Shown: one piece after another, positions 25,017 to 34,383 of the stretch | How positions within the stretch are numbered: the first letter of the stretch is position 1 | Layout of the letters: every line of letters starts with the position of its first letter | Source: Sphingobacteriaceae bacterium UBA6709 | GTDB taxonomy: Bacteria > Bacteroidota > Bacteroidia > Sphingobacteriales > Sphingobacteriaceae | Length of the DNA stretch: 56,859 nt | Assembly: GCA_002454425.1 (NCBI GenBank) | Contig: DKIV01000002.1 | Coordinates: 1-56,859, forward strand | Direction: 5' to 3' | Position numbers and translations under genes: made by a program | The notes under the pieces: model-generated | Told to the model about the DNA's origin: nothing | Database searches by the model: none | What the model saw: only the letters and a program-made list of their open reading frames with translations

Positions 25017-26432
25017 TTACGGCCAGATACCAAGATTCATGTACGATACGGCAACCTTATCAATAGCGCCAACAAATGCCGCTGTTCTAAGGTCTTTCAC
25101 TCCCTCTATTCGTTGTTTTATTTCTCTTATCTCATGATATGACCGCACCATGGTATCCTCGAGTCCGGAATTTACAAGTTCGAGTTCAGAGGCTCCTTTC
25201 ACAACCTGCGTTCTCTGCTCCTGTGTGAGGCTCACACCGGTCATCTGCTCCACCATATTTACCAGGGTGAGATTTGCATTTTCCTCATAGCGTTTATCCA
25301 TACGGCCGAAAGCCACATGTGAAAGGTTCTTCAACCATTCAAAGTAAGAAACCGTAACACCTCCCGCGTTACAGTACATATCAGGAATGATTATTCCTCC
25401 ACGACCGGTAAATGCTGATGCCGCTTCTGGAGTAGTTGGTCCATTCGCAGCTTCCGCAATAATTCTGGCCTTGATCGCGCCCACATTATCCGCGGTGATC
25501 TGGTTCTCCAAAGCCGCAGGCACCAGAACATCACAGTCCTGCTCCAACCCTTCTCCAGAGTCCTTGAAGCGTTGTTTGGCCTTCGGAAAATCTAATATAG
25601 AGCCGTTTTCTTTTCTAAAAGCAAAAACTTCCTCCACATCTAAGCCACTTTCATTATAAATGGCTCCTTCAACTTCACATAGCCCGACGATGACAGCACC
25701 CATTTCAGCAAGAAACTTGGCTGTGTGATATCCAACATTACCCAAGCCCTGCACGATAACCCGCTTTCCCGAAATGCCCACGCTGAGGCCAAGGCGCTCC
25801 ATATCTTCGGTAACACTCATACATTCTCTGATAGCAATGGCTACACCTCTGCCCGTAGCTTCTCGTCGACCCTGTATCCCATGTAACGCGATAGGTTTAC
25901 CTGTAACGCAACCCATTGCATCCAGAGCTCCGGGATTCATAGTATAGTAAGTATCGGCTATCCAGCTCATCTCTCGCTCCCCGGAACCGTAATCTGGTGC
26001 AGGTACGTCAATAGCAGGACCTATAAAATTCTTCTTAACGAGTTCTACGGTAAATCGTCTCGTGATGTTTTCAAGCTCGGCAATGCTGTATGCCTTGGTA
26101 TTTATTTTGATACCGCCTTTGGCGCCACCAAAAGGTACATTTACAATTGCGCACTTATACGTCATCAAGGCGGCTAAGGCCATCACCTCGTCTTCGTTAA
26201 CCATCTCACTATACCGGATTCCTCCCTTGGTCGGCGACATATGGTGCGAATGTTCAACACGCCAGGCGTCTATCACCTCTACGCTTCCATTGTTACGTCG
26301 AATGGGAAATCGGAAACGGTAAACGCTATTGCATGCTTTAATCTGGTCTAGTAATCCGGCAGGATGTTTTGTGAATTGAGCGGCATGATCAAAAAATGAA
26401 CATACATCCCCAAAGAAGCTATTTTCGTTCAT
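25017..26432 (-). CDS. Glutamate dehydrogenase (Glu/Leu/Phe/Val family)
   Basis: Reversible oxidative deamination of glutamate to 2-oxoglutarate with NAD(P). 471 residues. Motifs: catalytic Lys region VPFGGAKGGIKI at about residue 100-112, APDYGSGEREMSW, the Rossmann signature VIVQGLGNVGYHTAKFLAEMG, and the C-terminal dimer segment NAGGVTVSYFEW. This family also contains leucine and phenylalanine dehydrogenases; the length and motif set favour Glu. It lies between ccmD-like and ccmE with no functional reason visible. Confidence 0.9.
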   Translation of the reverse strand: MNENSFFGDVCSFFDHAAQFTKHPAGLLDQIKACNSVYRFRFPIRRNNGSVEVIDAWRVEHSHHMSPTKGGIRYSEMVNEDEVMALAALMTYKCAIVNVPFGGAKGGIKINTKAYSIAELENITRRFTVELVKKNFIGPAIDVPAPDYGSGEREMSWIADTYYTMNPGALDAMGCVTGKPIALHGIQGRREATGRGVAIAIRECMSVTEDMERLGLSVGISGKRVIVQGLGNVGYHTAKFLAEMGAVIVGLCEVEGAIYNESGLDVEEVFAFRKENGSILDFPKAKQRFKDSGEGLEQDCDVLVPAALENQITADNVGAIKARIIAEAANGPTTPEAASAFTGRGGIIIPDMYCNAGGVTVSYFEWLKNLSHVAFGRMDKRYEENANLTLVNMVEQMTGVSLTQEQRTQVVKGASELELVNSGLEDTMVRSYHEIREIKQRIEGVKDLRTAAFVGAIDKVAVSYMNLGIWP

Positions 26433-26455
26433 ATAGATTTATAATTTCAGGCTGT

Positions 26456-26659
26456 TTATTTTTTATCCTCCAACGTCTTCAGCTTTCTGTCAATTGAGAA
26501 AAGATAGGCCACAATTCCAATAAAGATTAGCGCCAGTACTGCTACCACCACATATATTTTGCCAGACCCTCTCATTTCATCGGCCATCTCTATTTGTTGA
26601 GCCATCGCTTGAACTGAAAGAATGAATACTAAAGCTATTGTTGAGAAAATTGTTTTCAT
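26456..26659 (-). CDS. ccmD: CcmD-like small membrane protein
   Basis: A 67-residue protein with a cleavable signal-like N-terminus (FSTIALVFILSVQAMAQQ) and a transmembrane helix (IYVVVAVLALIFIGIVAYLF) near residues 35-54, then a short charged tail (SIDRKLKTLEDKK). Together with its position directly after ccmC (9-nt gap) this fits the CcmD family, which links CcmC to CcmE in heme transfer. Family assignment rests mainly on context and layout. Confidence 0.75.
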   Translation of the reverse strand: MKTIFSTIALVFILSVQAMAQQIEMADEMRGSGKIYVVVAVLALIFIGIVAYLFSIDRKLKTLEDKK

Positions 26660-26668
26660 GATGCTACA

Positions 26669-27325
26669 TTAATTTTGTTTTTCCAAAAGAATTCGAGTCC
26701 TAACTCTGATCGTCGCTATCCACACTCCTATTAGGATCCATCCAAGTGCGGCCGAATAAAATACCGGACGCATGTTGCTGTCCAAATCATAAGAACCAAA
26801 TCCGGGATTCCCCCCATTTCCAGGGTGTAATGAATCTGTCATACGTGGTAATATAAACAGAAGAACAATCATGATTGGAAACGCAAATATATTGTACACT
26901 GCTGATATCCTCGCGCGCTTCTGCTCTTCATCTAATGAGTTCCTAAGCACAACATAAGCAAGATACATCAACGTGGTTATCGCGGCGCTATTCATCTTTG
27001 GATCATTAGGCCAGGGCGTTCCCCATGTATAATTTCCCCAGATCATGCCAGTAAACAGGCCAAGAAAACCAAATATAATTCCCGCATTGACGAACTCTAC
27101 AGCAAAAAGATCTTGCTTGGCATCCGATGATCCCAAATACTTAATGCTATAGACCACTGACACCAGATAGAGAATAATCATGGTAAACCACATTGGCACA
27201 TGAAAATACAGATTCCTGATGCTCTCATGAAGAATGGGAAGCTTGGGAACGGGTCCGAGAAAACCGGAAATAATGGAGAACAAAACTAACAAGGAAGCAA
27301 GAATCTTCCACCAGCTTTTACGCAT
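26669..27325 (-). CDS. ccmC: Heme ABC transporter permease / CcmC-like
   Basis: Polytopic inner-membrane protein of 218 residues that delivers heme to CcmE. Multiple membrane helices and a Trp-rich periplasmic loop (MIWGNYTWGTPWPNDPKMNS, around residue 88-107) correspond to the WWD domain, though less Trp-rich than in proteobacteria. ccmA and ccmB, its usual partners, are not next to it: the upstream neighbour is comEC, with 194 nt in between. Whether the ABC part sits elsewhere cannot be seen here. Confidence 0.87.
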   Translation of the reverse strand: MRKSWWKILASLLVLFSIISGFLGPVPKLPILHESIRNLYFHVPMWFTMIILYLVSVVYSIKYLGSSDAKQDLFAVEFVNAGIIFGFLGLFTGMIWGNYTWGTPWPNDPKMNSAAITTLMYLAYVVLRNSLDEEQKRARISAVYNIFAFPIMIVLLFILPRMTDSLHPGNGGNPGFGSYDLDSNMRPVFYSAALGWILIGVWIATIRVRTRILLEKQN

Positions 27326-27455
27326 ATTAATTTTTTAAATTTAGTTACAAGTAGCGAAGACAACGTTTGTCATCGTTAAAATCTTTTACACGAAGTTTCG
27401 GAAACGGTCGACGCAGAAAGAAATCAGTGTCAAAAGTAAAAAACCCAGGAATGAT

Positions 27456-27472
27456 AGCAAAAAGATTTTGCT
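27456..27472 (-). terminator. Small hairpin downstream of comEC
   Basis: AGCAAAA (27456-27462) pairs with 27466-27472 around AGA. It is 48 nt past the comEC stop. On the minus strand a T-rich stretch follows about 15 nt later, so it is only a weak terminator candidate. Confidence 0.3.
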
Positions 27473-27519
27473 CCCTGACAATTTTTCGACAAACCATGAA
27501 TTAGGTAATCGTCGTACTA

Positions 27520-29637
27520 TCACAACTTGTATCTGTAGGCGCGCTCCAACTTGCCATCGGCCGCTACTTTTAACAAAATCGCACCGGCACTGCTGACACG
27601 ATGACTATCAATAGCAAGCCGGTATGCCTCATCTTCCCATTGCCTGATTCTCCAGCGCGTATTTCTGGCTCCGATAACCAACAGCTTAAATTCAATATGT
27701 TCGCTTAAGCTACCTATCGACACCCCGGGATTTCCATCAACAAATATGGCGTCGCAGTGTAGCTTCGGTCGACGAATAAGTAAGACCTTCGCCATGATGC
27801 TATCTACCATTAATATGCGCAGCTGGCCGAACTGGATAAGCCCATTTTTAGAGAAAAGGATGTTTTGAAAAATGCCCTTGCGCGCGTCCTCCAAAGAATA
27901 CACCCATCTTGCCGCCCCCTCGGACGAAAGCCTTCGCACCCGATAGCTTTGACTATCATCAGTTATCAATGCTGAAAAATAATTTTCATACTTAAACCCA
28001 ATCATGGTAGCCTGCGGGTTATAGTAAAAGCAAACCTCCCGCAAGTGCAGTTCGCTGTCTTGTTTCAGGAACAGGCATATTATCAGGCAAAGGAAACAGC
28101 CGTATAGATAGAATATCTTAATTCTGTTGTAACGTCTGAAGATGTCCGCGACCACCAGTGTAGAAATGCCGCAAAAGACATAGAAAAGGGTGTACTGTCT
28201 GGAAAATAAAACTAACGACTCCGGTAGATCGGCAATTATGTGCAGCACATAATGACAAGAACTTATCAGCTTGCTTGTAACCCAGGCGACAGGCCCTACC
28301 ATAATTTCAATCGGACAGATTACGAGCATAAACCCGCAACACATTATCAACATCACAGGAATAGCCATGATTAAATTAGCTAAAAGGAAGTAGGTGGGAA
28401 AACTCTCGAAATAATATAATATCAAAGGTAGAGTTGCAAGCTGAGCACATATGCTAATCAAAGATAGCGCCGCCACATGCCTTAACACCAGGGGCAAGTC
28501 CGACACTTTACGCGCAAGACGCGGGTAAATTGCCACCAACCCATACATCGCTGTATATGAGAGTTGAAAACCAAGATCCGTAAGCAAGCCCGGGTCTATC
28601 AGTAATTGTATTATGAATGCCGACGCTAGTATATTCAGCATATTTACATCCCGCCTTATCACTCTTGCGACCAGTATAAACATCACCATTACAGCAGCGC
28701 GCACTACGGGCGATTCCGATCCTGTAAGTGCTGCGTACAACATGATGATTCCTATCAATATGAAGCACTTAAACATCTTCCGCCCACGCCCCCGATCAAG
28801 GACAAATAAAATGTATCCGGCACCAGCGAAAACCATAGAGATGTGCATACCCGAAACGGAGAGAATATGAGATATACCCGTTCTACGATAAAGCTGTCTG
28901 ATCTCGCCATCGATTGATGCTTTGTCTCCCAAAATGAGGGCTCCTATGAGGGCTCGTGATTCCGGGTCGGCTAACCGCTTTTCTAATCGTCTGACAAAAA
29001 ACCTCCGGACTTTGCTTAGGCGAGACTCGCCACCAGAACCCAAATAACGGTAATCTCCATCATGAAGAAATACCTGATACGAAATACCTTTATATCGCCA
29101 ATAAGATCGCTTGTTAAAGTCTCCAGGATTTGCAGGCTCCTTGATAGAGGACAAAGAAGCTCGGATCAATAATTCATCGTTTGCTCGCAGAGTAAGCGAG
29201 TCCCTGAATATTAAAAGCAATTGCCCCCGACGATGAGACAGCTTTCCCTTTTGCACTGCCGCAATTACTTGACCAACTGCCTGAGTATCAAATTGACGTA
29301 TCCGCGGTTTACCATCAACACGTACGATCAGATACTCATACTCCATCTTTTGAAAATTGTAGGCGTCGCTAACAGGATGAAACAGGAACGTCCATGAAGC
29401 AAAAAAGCTGATCATAAACAACATCATCGCTACACCGCAGATCCATGAACGACGATAAACTTTCAGTTTCCTGAAGTGTAACACACCCAGACAAAACACT
29501 AGCAGACTTACTAAAAACAAACTCGCAGATAGCAGCATCAACCATAGTATGTCTTCATAAAAACTACTAATCAAGATGCCTGCCGCAGCGAAAGGACACA
29601 ACTTAACCAGGGCCATATAACCACGTCCTGCTATCAC
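27520..29637 (-). CDS. comEC: ComEC/Rec2-type DNA-uptake channel
   Basis: A polytopic membrane protein of 705 residues, the channel for single-stranded DNA in natural competence. Domains: an N-terminal membrane region with DUF4131-like part (to about residue 200), then a competence domain with the conserved segment GISHILSVSGMHISMVFAG. The C-terminal part is short and shows no HxHxDH metallo-beta-lactamase motif, so that nuclease-like domain seems absent or degenerate, common in Bacteroidota. The start is GTG at 29637 overlapping the upstream stop by 4 nt; an in-frame ATG at 29616 is an alternative. Translationally coupled to the HhH gene. Confidence 0.87.
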   Translation of the reverse strand: MIAGRGYMALVKLCPFAAAGILISSFYEDILWLMLLSASLFLVSLLVFCLGVLHFRKLKVYRRSWICGVAMMLFMISFFASWTFLFHPVSDAYNFQKMEYEYLIVRVDGKPRIRQFDTQAVGQVIAAVQKGKLSHRRGQLLLIFRDSLTLRANDELLIRASLSSIKEPANPGDFNKRSYWRYKGISYQVFLHDGDYRYLGSGGESRLSKVRRFFVRRLEKRLADPESRALIGALILGDKASIDGEIRQLYRRTGISHILSVSGMHISMVFAGAGYILFVLDRGRGRKMFKCFILIGIIMLYAALTGSESPVVRAAVMVMFILVARVIRRDVNMLNILASAFIIQLLIDPGLLTDLGFQLSYTAMYGLVAIYPRLARKVSDLPLVLRHVAALSLISICAQLATLPLILYYFESFPTYFLLANLIMAIPVMLIMCCGFMLVICPIEIMVGPVAWVTSKLISSCHYVLHIIADLPESLVLFSRQYTLFYVFCGISTLVVADIFRRYNRIKIFYLYGCFLCLIICLFLKQDSELHLREVCFYYNPQATMIGFKYENYFSALITDDSQSYRVRRLSSEGAARWVYSLEDARKGIFQNILFSKNGLIQFGQLRILMVDSIMAKVLLIRRPKLHCDAIFVDGNPGVSIGSLSEHIEFKLLVIGARNTRWRIRQWEDEAYRLAIDSHRVSSAGAILLKVAADGKLERAYRYKL

Positions 29638-31721
29638 AGATTCAAAATCAATTGAGCAAAAAAATCAGAACGCATAGACCCCAAAATCTCATCGTTGCCT
29701 GAACCGATTACCTCTCTATTAAGATATCGTGTCATTGCATACCGTAATGCCAGCTGAGTGCCGGCATTTATTCTCATGCGCAGGTTAGAAACGAATCGCA
29801 TGCCTCTGTAATGAAAAACTGGAATAGAATAAGCATACAAAAGATTATTCTCCATAGCCCAAATCGCTGAATTGTAGCTATCTGTATCAAAGTATGCTGC
29901 ACGTAGTCTCGCATCCAGCACTTTCAAGAACTTTTTAAAGGTGATATCATGGAAAGCCAGAATGCCGTACTCTCTCTCAGCAGCTTTAGAATACATACAG
30001 GATTCGATACGGCTCTTCATGACGCAAGAATGCCAGCGGTATTGCAACTCCGCGCGAAGATTCGATCGCTCAACATTATCAAGGACATAGGGGACATCTT
30101 CCTTGTCGGTGTTCTCTTGGCGCAGCTTATATCGTCCTCGAACAATGAGTTTCGTATGTTTAGAGAACACCTTAGAGTATTGAGAAAACAACTCATATCC
30201 TGTAGAGGGCTCGTCAACGCCATAGCGAAGCCATGGAAACTTATAAAAATCAGCATAAAGAAACAGCTCCGACTTACGAGATAACTTGAGGCTCACGCCA
30301 TTTAAAAAACCTCGTTCCGCCGTACCCGCGGAACCTTCACTGATTGCCTGAAAATAAAAAGAGTGGAAGCGCTTCTGGTAGTCTCGAAACAAACAGACCC
30401 AGGATAACCACTCGTTTACAGGTACAATAATTCCATGGATATTGGCCCATCCGCCAACAATTGTCTTTGCAGTTTCGCCAAACAAAAACTTTCTACCCCA
30501 GTTAAAAGAATAGTACACCGAAAGATTGCTAAGATCCTGATCTTGATAGTGATATTTCTGATACTCTCTCAAACCAGCAGCAAATGGCAAGCTAAATCGG
30601 GTCCTGCAAAAAAGAGTACCAAGATTAAACGACTCGCCTTCATAGCGAATTGCCGCCCCTGTAAGTGCTTCTCTGAATCGCCCCCGATTCGCCAGCTCAG
30701 AACCCGTTCTATGTAGTCCTGTTCTTACAAAGGTTTTGATTGACTGCTGCCCATCGTTATGATATACCGAGGCGTCAAGTGCCTTGTTCGACTGAAAGAT
30801 CGCCAGATTAAAATCAGCGATTTTTACGCTTATCGCGGCGCCGCGCATAAAGCGATCCTCATTTGTAGACGAATAATGTCGTAGGCCGTATTGCTGACGG
30901 GCAAGAGTCGTGACTGATGCACCCTTACCAAACGAGAATCCCGGAGCTATAACTAAACCTTGTCCTCCCTGCATGGTATAGTCTCCCACGATCAGCTTCC
31001 TGATCATGCCTTTACCTTTAATCATCAAACCGGCAGAAAAAAAATCCACTTTGCTCTTCAGGTGTCTTGTCCACCACCGCTCTCCCGCATCCTTAGCGGC
31101 AACCAGCGACAACGAAATACTCTCTGAGCACTCCGCACGAAATCTCAACGCTGCCTGCATCGCATCTCCTGCATAAGCTGGAGACACCTGTTCTTCCCGA
31201 ACTTTAAACCCTTTCCTCTGCTGTACTACAGAACCTATAGTAAAATTCAACCGATAAGATGGATTAAACTCAGCCCCCTTAGTACGATTCCATAATCGGG
31301 GAACAACCTTTACATAACTAGATAACCTCCTGATAGTCTCCGCATCGAAACCATCTACAGTCTGAAGTTCCGCAATATTCTGAAATGGACCATGCTCGCT
31401 ACGGTGCTGTAAAAGCGCTGCAATTTGCAACGGATTTAAAAGATGAAGATTGGCAAATGCTGCGGCATCAGCAGTATTAATATCCAGAGGATGCTTTAAG
31501 AAATATTCCAGCTGCTGCAAATACTCCGTGTAATCGTCTTCACTGACCTGCAAATCCGATAATTCAACCTGCGCTTCGCCATGTTCCTCAACGGGCGTCT
31601 GCCCCAAAACGGGCATTACAAGCAGCATTACAACTAGTAAAAGTAAAGAAACTATGAGATTCCTATAAGATAGATGGCGAACGAGCTTCGCATTTCGGGT
31701 TAGATAGTCAAAGGCATTCAT
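29634..31721 (-). CDS. Helix-hairpin-helix protein with putative outer-membrane barrel
   Basis: A 695-residue protein with an N-terminal signal-anchor-like stretch (LIVSLLLLVVMLLVMPVLGQ, residues about 22-41), then ComEA-like helix-hairpin-helix repeats (about residues 75-135: LDINTADAAAFANLHLLNP and then FQNIAELQTVDGFDAETI). The remaining 550 residues are rich in aromatic, alternating hydrophobic segments (for example QLALRYAMTRYLN) and end in SDFFAQLILNL, consistent with an outer-membrane beta barrel. The stop overlaps the comEC start by 4 nt. I infer a DNA-binding/secretin-like or uptake receptor for competence; the family is annotated only as HhH-containing. Confidence 0.72.
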   Translation of the reverse strand: MNAFDYLTRNAKLVRHLSYRNLIVSLLLLVVMLLVMPVLGQTPVEEHGEAQVELSDLQVSEDDYTEYLQQLEYFLKHPLDINTADAAAFANLHLLNPLQIAALLQHRSEHGPFQNIAELQTVDGFDAETIRRLSSYVKVVPRLWNRTKGAEFNPSYRLNFTIGSVVQQRKGFKVREEQVSPAYAGDAMQAALRFRAECSESISLSLVAAKDAGERWWTRHLKSKVDFFSAGLMIKGKGMIRKLIVGDYTMQGGQGLVIAPGFSFGKGASVTTLARQQYGLRHYSSTNEDRFMRGAAISVKIADFNLAIFQSNKALDASVYHNDGQQSIKTFVRTGLHRTGSELANRGRFREALTGAAIRYEGESFNLGTLFCRTRFSLPFAAGLREYQKYHYQDQDLSNLSVYYSFNWGRKFLFGETAKTIVGGWANIHGIIVPVNEWLSWVCLFRDYQKRFHSFYFQAISEGSAGTAERGFLNGVSLKLSRKSELFLYADFYKFPWLRYGVDEPSTGYELFSQYSKVFSKHTKLIVRGRYKLRQENTDKEDVPYVLDNVERSNLRAELQYRWHSCVMKSRIESCMYSKAAEREYGILAFHDITFKKFLKVLDARLRAAYFDTDSYNSAIWAMENNLLYAYSIPVFHYRGMRFVSNLRMRINAGTQLALRYAMTRYLNREVIGSGNDEILGSMRSDFFAQLILNL

Positions 31722-31935
31722 ATAACTGGCATTAAGGAACGACCAATAAGATCCTGTGAAACAAGACCTTCAACGATAAAAATTGGTTATGCCTATAAAA
31801 ATACCAGTTAGGGAACGGATAAAAAAATGCTTCTCGTCAGATATTCCCGACTAAAATGAATGAAGTGCTACATCCAGAAGAAACCAAGAGCCCCATAGAA
31901 GCACACATGCTCTGCGATTATCACAACCCTTCCGG

Positions 31936-32694
31936 TTACGCTATTCCGCGGGCTTCCGCAAAGAAAATTCTATCAATTAAATAATGGACCCCATACAAAA
32001 CCGGCGTCATTAAGACAGCAACTACAAACTTATAAGCGTAGTTAACTAAGCCGATGGCCGCCACCATTTTCCAGCTCCAATGATATTGCGGATTCAAATA
32101 AAATGCGATAAATATTACGACAAAGCTATCTATGAACTGCGACACAACCGTAGACCCTGTAGCCCGCAGCCAAAGCTTCTTTTCTGCAGTGATTTTCTTG
32201 ATCTTATGAAAAACCATTACGTCAACTAACTGTCCCAGAACAAAGGCACAAACAGAGCCGGCAATAATCCACATCCCCTGCCCCAGTATAGCAGTAAATG
32301 CAAGGTTCATATCTATCGAATGATCTCCCACCTGCTGATTCACCCAGAAATCAGAGGATGTCAACCTTATTGAGAAAAACATAATCAGAAAAGCGTAGAT
32401 GATCAATGTCGCACACAGAAGTGATAAAAACCTAACCGTACGAAAACCAAAATATTCATTAATCAAATCAGTGCTGATAAACACCAGAGGCCAGGTGAGC
32501 ACGCCCGCCGACATATTGAATGACAAGCCGGGCACGCCAAAGATATCTATATCAAACGGTTGCAACCCCAACGAGGCCTCCACGCTAAAAATCTTAACAC
32601 CAATAATTTCTGAAAGAAGCGTGTTGCAGATAAAAAAACACGACAAAATGAGGAGCAGACCGTTCGGTGATCGTAATGTTTTCAAAGGTTGCAT
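31936..32694 (-). CDS. Queuosine precursor transporter (YhhQ/QueP family)
   Basis: An integral membrane protein of 252 residues with about six helices. Family marks include the N-terminal SPNGLLLILSCFFICNTLLSEIIGVKIF, the DLINEYFG motif in the middle, and GSTVVSQFIDSFVVIFIAFY. Members import queuine or preQ1 precursors for tRNA modification. No preQ1 riboswitch was found upstream. It diverges from the sensor kinase gene at 32846; 214 nt separate it from the HhH gene upstream in the same orientation. Confidence 0.85.
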   Translation of the reverse strand: MQPLKTLRSPNGLLLILSCFFICNTLLSEIIGVKIFSVEASLGLQPFDIDIFGVPGLSFNMSAGVLTWPLVFISTDLINEYFGFRTVRFLSLLCATLIIYAFLIMFFSIRLTSSDFWVNQQVGDHSIDMNLAFTAILGQGMWIIAGSVCAFVLGQLVDVMVFHKIKKITAEKKLWLRATGSTVVSQFIDSFVVIFIAFYLNPQYHWSWKMVAAIGLVNYAYKFVVAVLMTPVLYGVHYLIDRIFFAEARGIA

Positions 32695-32845
32695 ATCGTA
32701 ATATCGTCCAAAAAATCATGAAAATGAAAACCTTATAGCACCTAATTTGTAAAAATGATATTTTAAAAACCTTTCCTCTCGGATTATTGTTTAAAATTGA
32801 GAATCCTAAGAAAACTACTTTAATAGATTCGTTAGAGCGCTATAA

Positions 32846-34354
32846 ATGATACTTATTGTTGACGACAAACCTGAAAACATCTTTTCCTTAAAAAAAATAC
32901 TGGAGATAAATGATTTCACGGTCGATTCAGCCTTTTCGGGAGAAGATGCACTTAAGAAAATACTTAAGAACGATTATTCATTGATTATTCTTGACGTTCA
33001 AATGCCTGATATGGATGGCTTTGAGGTGGCGGAGGCAATCAGGGGATATAGCAAGTCGAAAGATATCCCGATCATCTTTCTCTCTGCTGTTAACACGGAG
33101 AAACGATTTATCACAAAAGGCTATGCCTCCGGCGGTATCGATTATATCACTAAACCCGTAGATCCCGACATCTTAATACTCAAGGTCAAAACCCTTTATA
33201 AACTTTATGAGCAAACCAGAGCGCTAAATGAAGCGCAGCTCGCTTTGCGTGCCGAAATTGAATTTAGAAAACAAGCGCAGTCTGAACTTAGAGAACGGGT
33301 ACAGGAACTTCGTTCAATTCTCGAAACAATTCCTCACATCGCCTTTACAGCGCGCGCCGATGGACAAATAGAGTTTGTTAATCAACATTGGTTCGACTAC
33401 TCTCTTTCAGAGACCGCCTTCCCAGAAACACACTTTGACGATCTCGACCTCGATGAATCATGGAAAAACGCGGTGGCCAGCGGTAGCGATTTATGTGTTG
33501 AAGTCAGATTGAAGAAGATTAACTCGGAGGATTACCGCTTTCATAAACTTTCTGTATCCGCGATACGCGAGAATAACACTATCGTTAAATGGGTGGGCAC
33601 GCTTACGGATATTGAGGATCAAAAGCAAGCGGAAAAGAAGAAGGATGAGTTTTTAAGCATTGCCAGTCACGAATTAAAAACGCCACTGACAAGCATCAAG
33701 GCTTACTTCCAATTACTGGAGCGAGCTCTTCAAAACCAGCCGATAACAAATATTGATACTGATAAATATCTTGGAAGAACACGCTTTCAGCTAGACAAGC
33801 TCCACAACCTCATTACCGACCTGCTCGACATGTCAAAAATTGAAAGTGGGAAACTGAAATTTGATAAAAAGAACTTTGACTTCGCCCCGCTGCTAGAAAG
33901 CACCGTGGAGATGATGCGTCAAACACATAGTGATTACGATATTGTGTTCCGAAAAAATCAAAGTGCTACAATCTTTGGCGATGAACTTCGTATTGAACAG
34001 GTTCTTGTCAATTACCTCACCAACGCCGTTAAGTACTCCCCTGACAACAGAAAGGTTATTATCGACAGTCACGTAACCGATGACGCCCAACTGCTTGTGT
34101 CGGTTCAGGATTTTGGTGTGGGCATTAGCGCGGAGAAAAAGGATCATATTTTCAGCAAATTTTATCGGGTTGAAGAAACTTCACATAAGTTTCAGGGACT
34201 TGGAATAGGATTATATATTTGTTCTGAAATATTGAAACGGCACAACGCTTCCTTTGGGGTGGATAGCGTAGAAAATGAAGGTTCTATATTTTATTTCAAA
34301 ATCCCTCTTGCAAAAAACATGGCTGCGAATGATTCGCAAGCTTGTCCAAGCTAA
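32846..34354 (+). CDS. Receiver-PAS sensor histidine kinase
   Basis: A 502-residue cytoplasmic kinase with an N-terminal receiver domain (residues 1 to about 120, phosphoacceptor D50 in IILDVQMPDMDG, KP at KPVDP), a helical linker, a PAS-like sensor (about 145-250), HisKA with H275 in IASHELKTPLTSIKA, and HATPase with N box and DFGVGIS and FYRVEETSHKFQGLGIGLY. No membrane segment, so it senses internal signals or is phosphorylated by another kinase through its receiver. Followed by the larger hybrid kinase gene, with only 29 nt between its stop and that ATG. Confidence 0.9.
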   Translation: MILIVDDKPENIFSLKKILEINDFTVDSAFSGEDALKKILKNDYSLIILDVQMPDMDGFEVAEAIRGYSKSKDIPIIFLSAVNTEKRFITKGYASGGIDYITKPVDPDILILKVKTLYKLYEQTRALNEAQLALRAEIEFRKQAQSELRERVQELRSILETIPHIAFTARADGQIEFVNQHWFDYSLSETAFPETHFDDLDLDESWKNAVASGSDLCVEVRLKKINSEDYRFHKLSVSAIRENNTIVKWVGTLTDIEDQKQAEKKKDEFLSIASHELKTPLTSIKAYFQLLERALQNQPITNIDTDKYLGRTRFQLDKLHNLITDLLDMSKIESGKLKFDKKNFDFAPLLESTVEMMRQTHSDYDIVFRKNQSATIFGDELRIEQVLVNYLTNAVKYSPDNRKVIIDSHVTDDAQLLVSVQDFGVGISAEKKDHIFSKFYRVEETSHKFQGLGIGLYICSEILKRHNASFGVDSVENEGSIFYFKIPLAKNMAANDSQACPS

Positions 34355-34383
34355 GAGCTGTAATATTTCTTTATACACCAAAT

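Noticed and set aside
32695..32845. preQ1 riboswitch before the queuosine transporter
   Set aside because: The upstream sequence on the minus strand lacks the conserved preQ1-I hairpin and the CUA/ACUAA elements.
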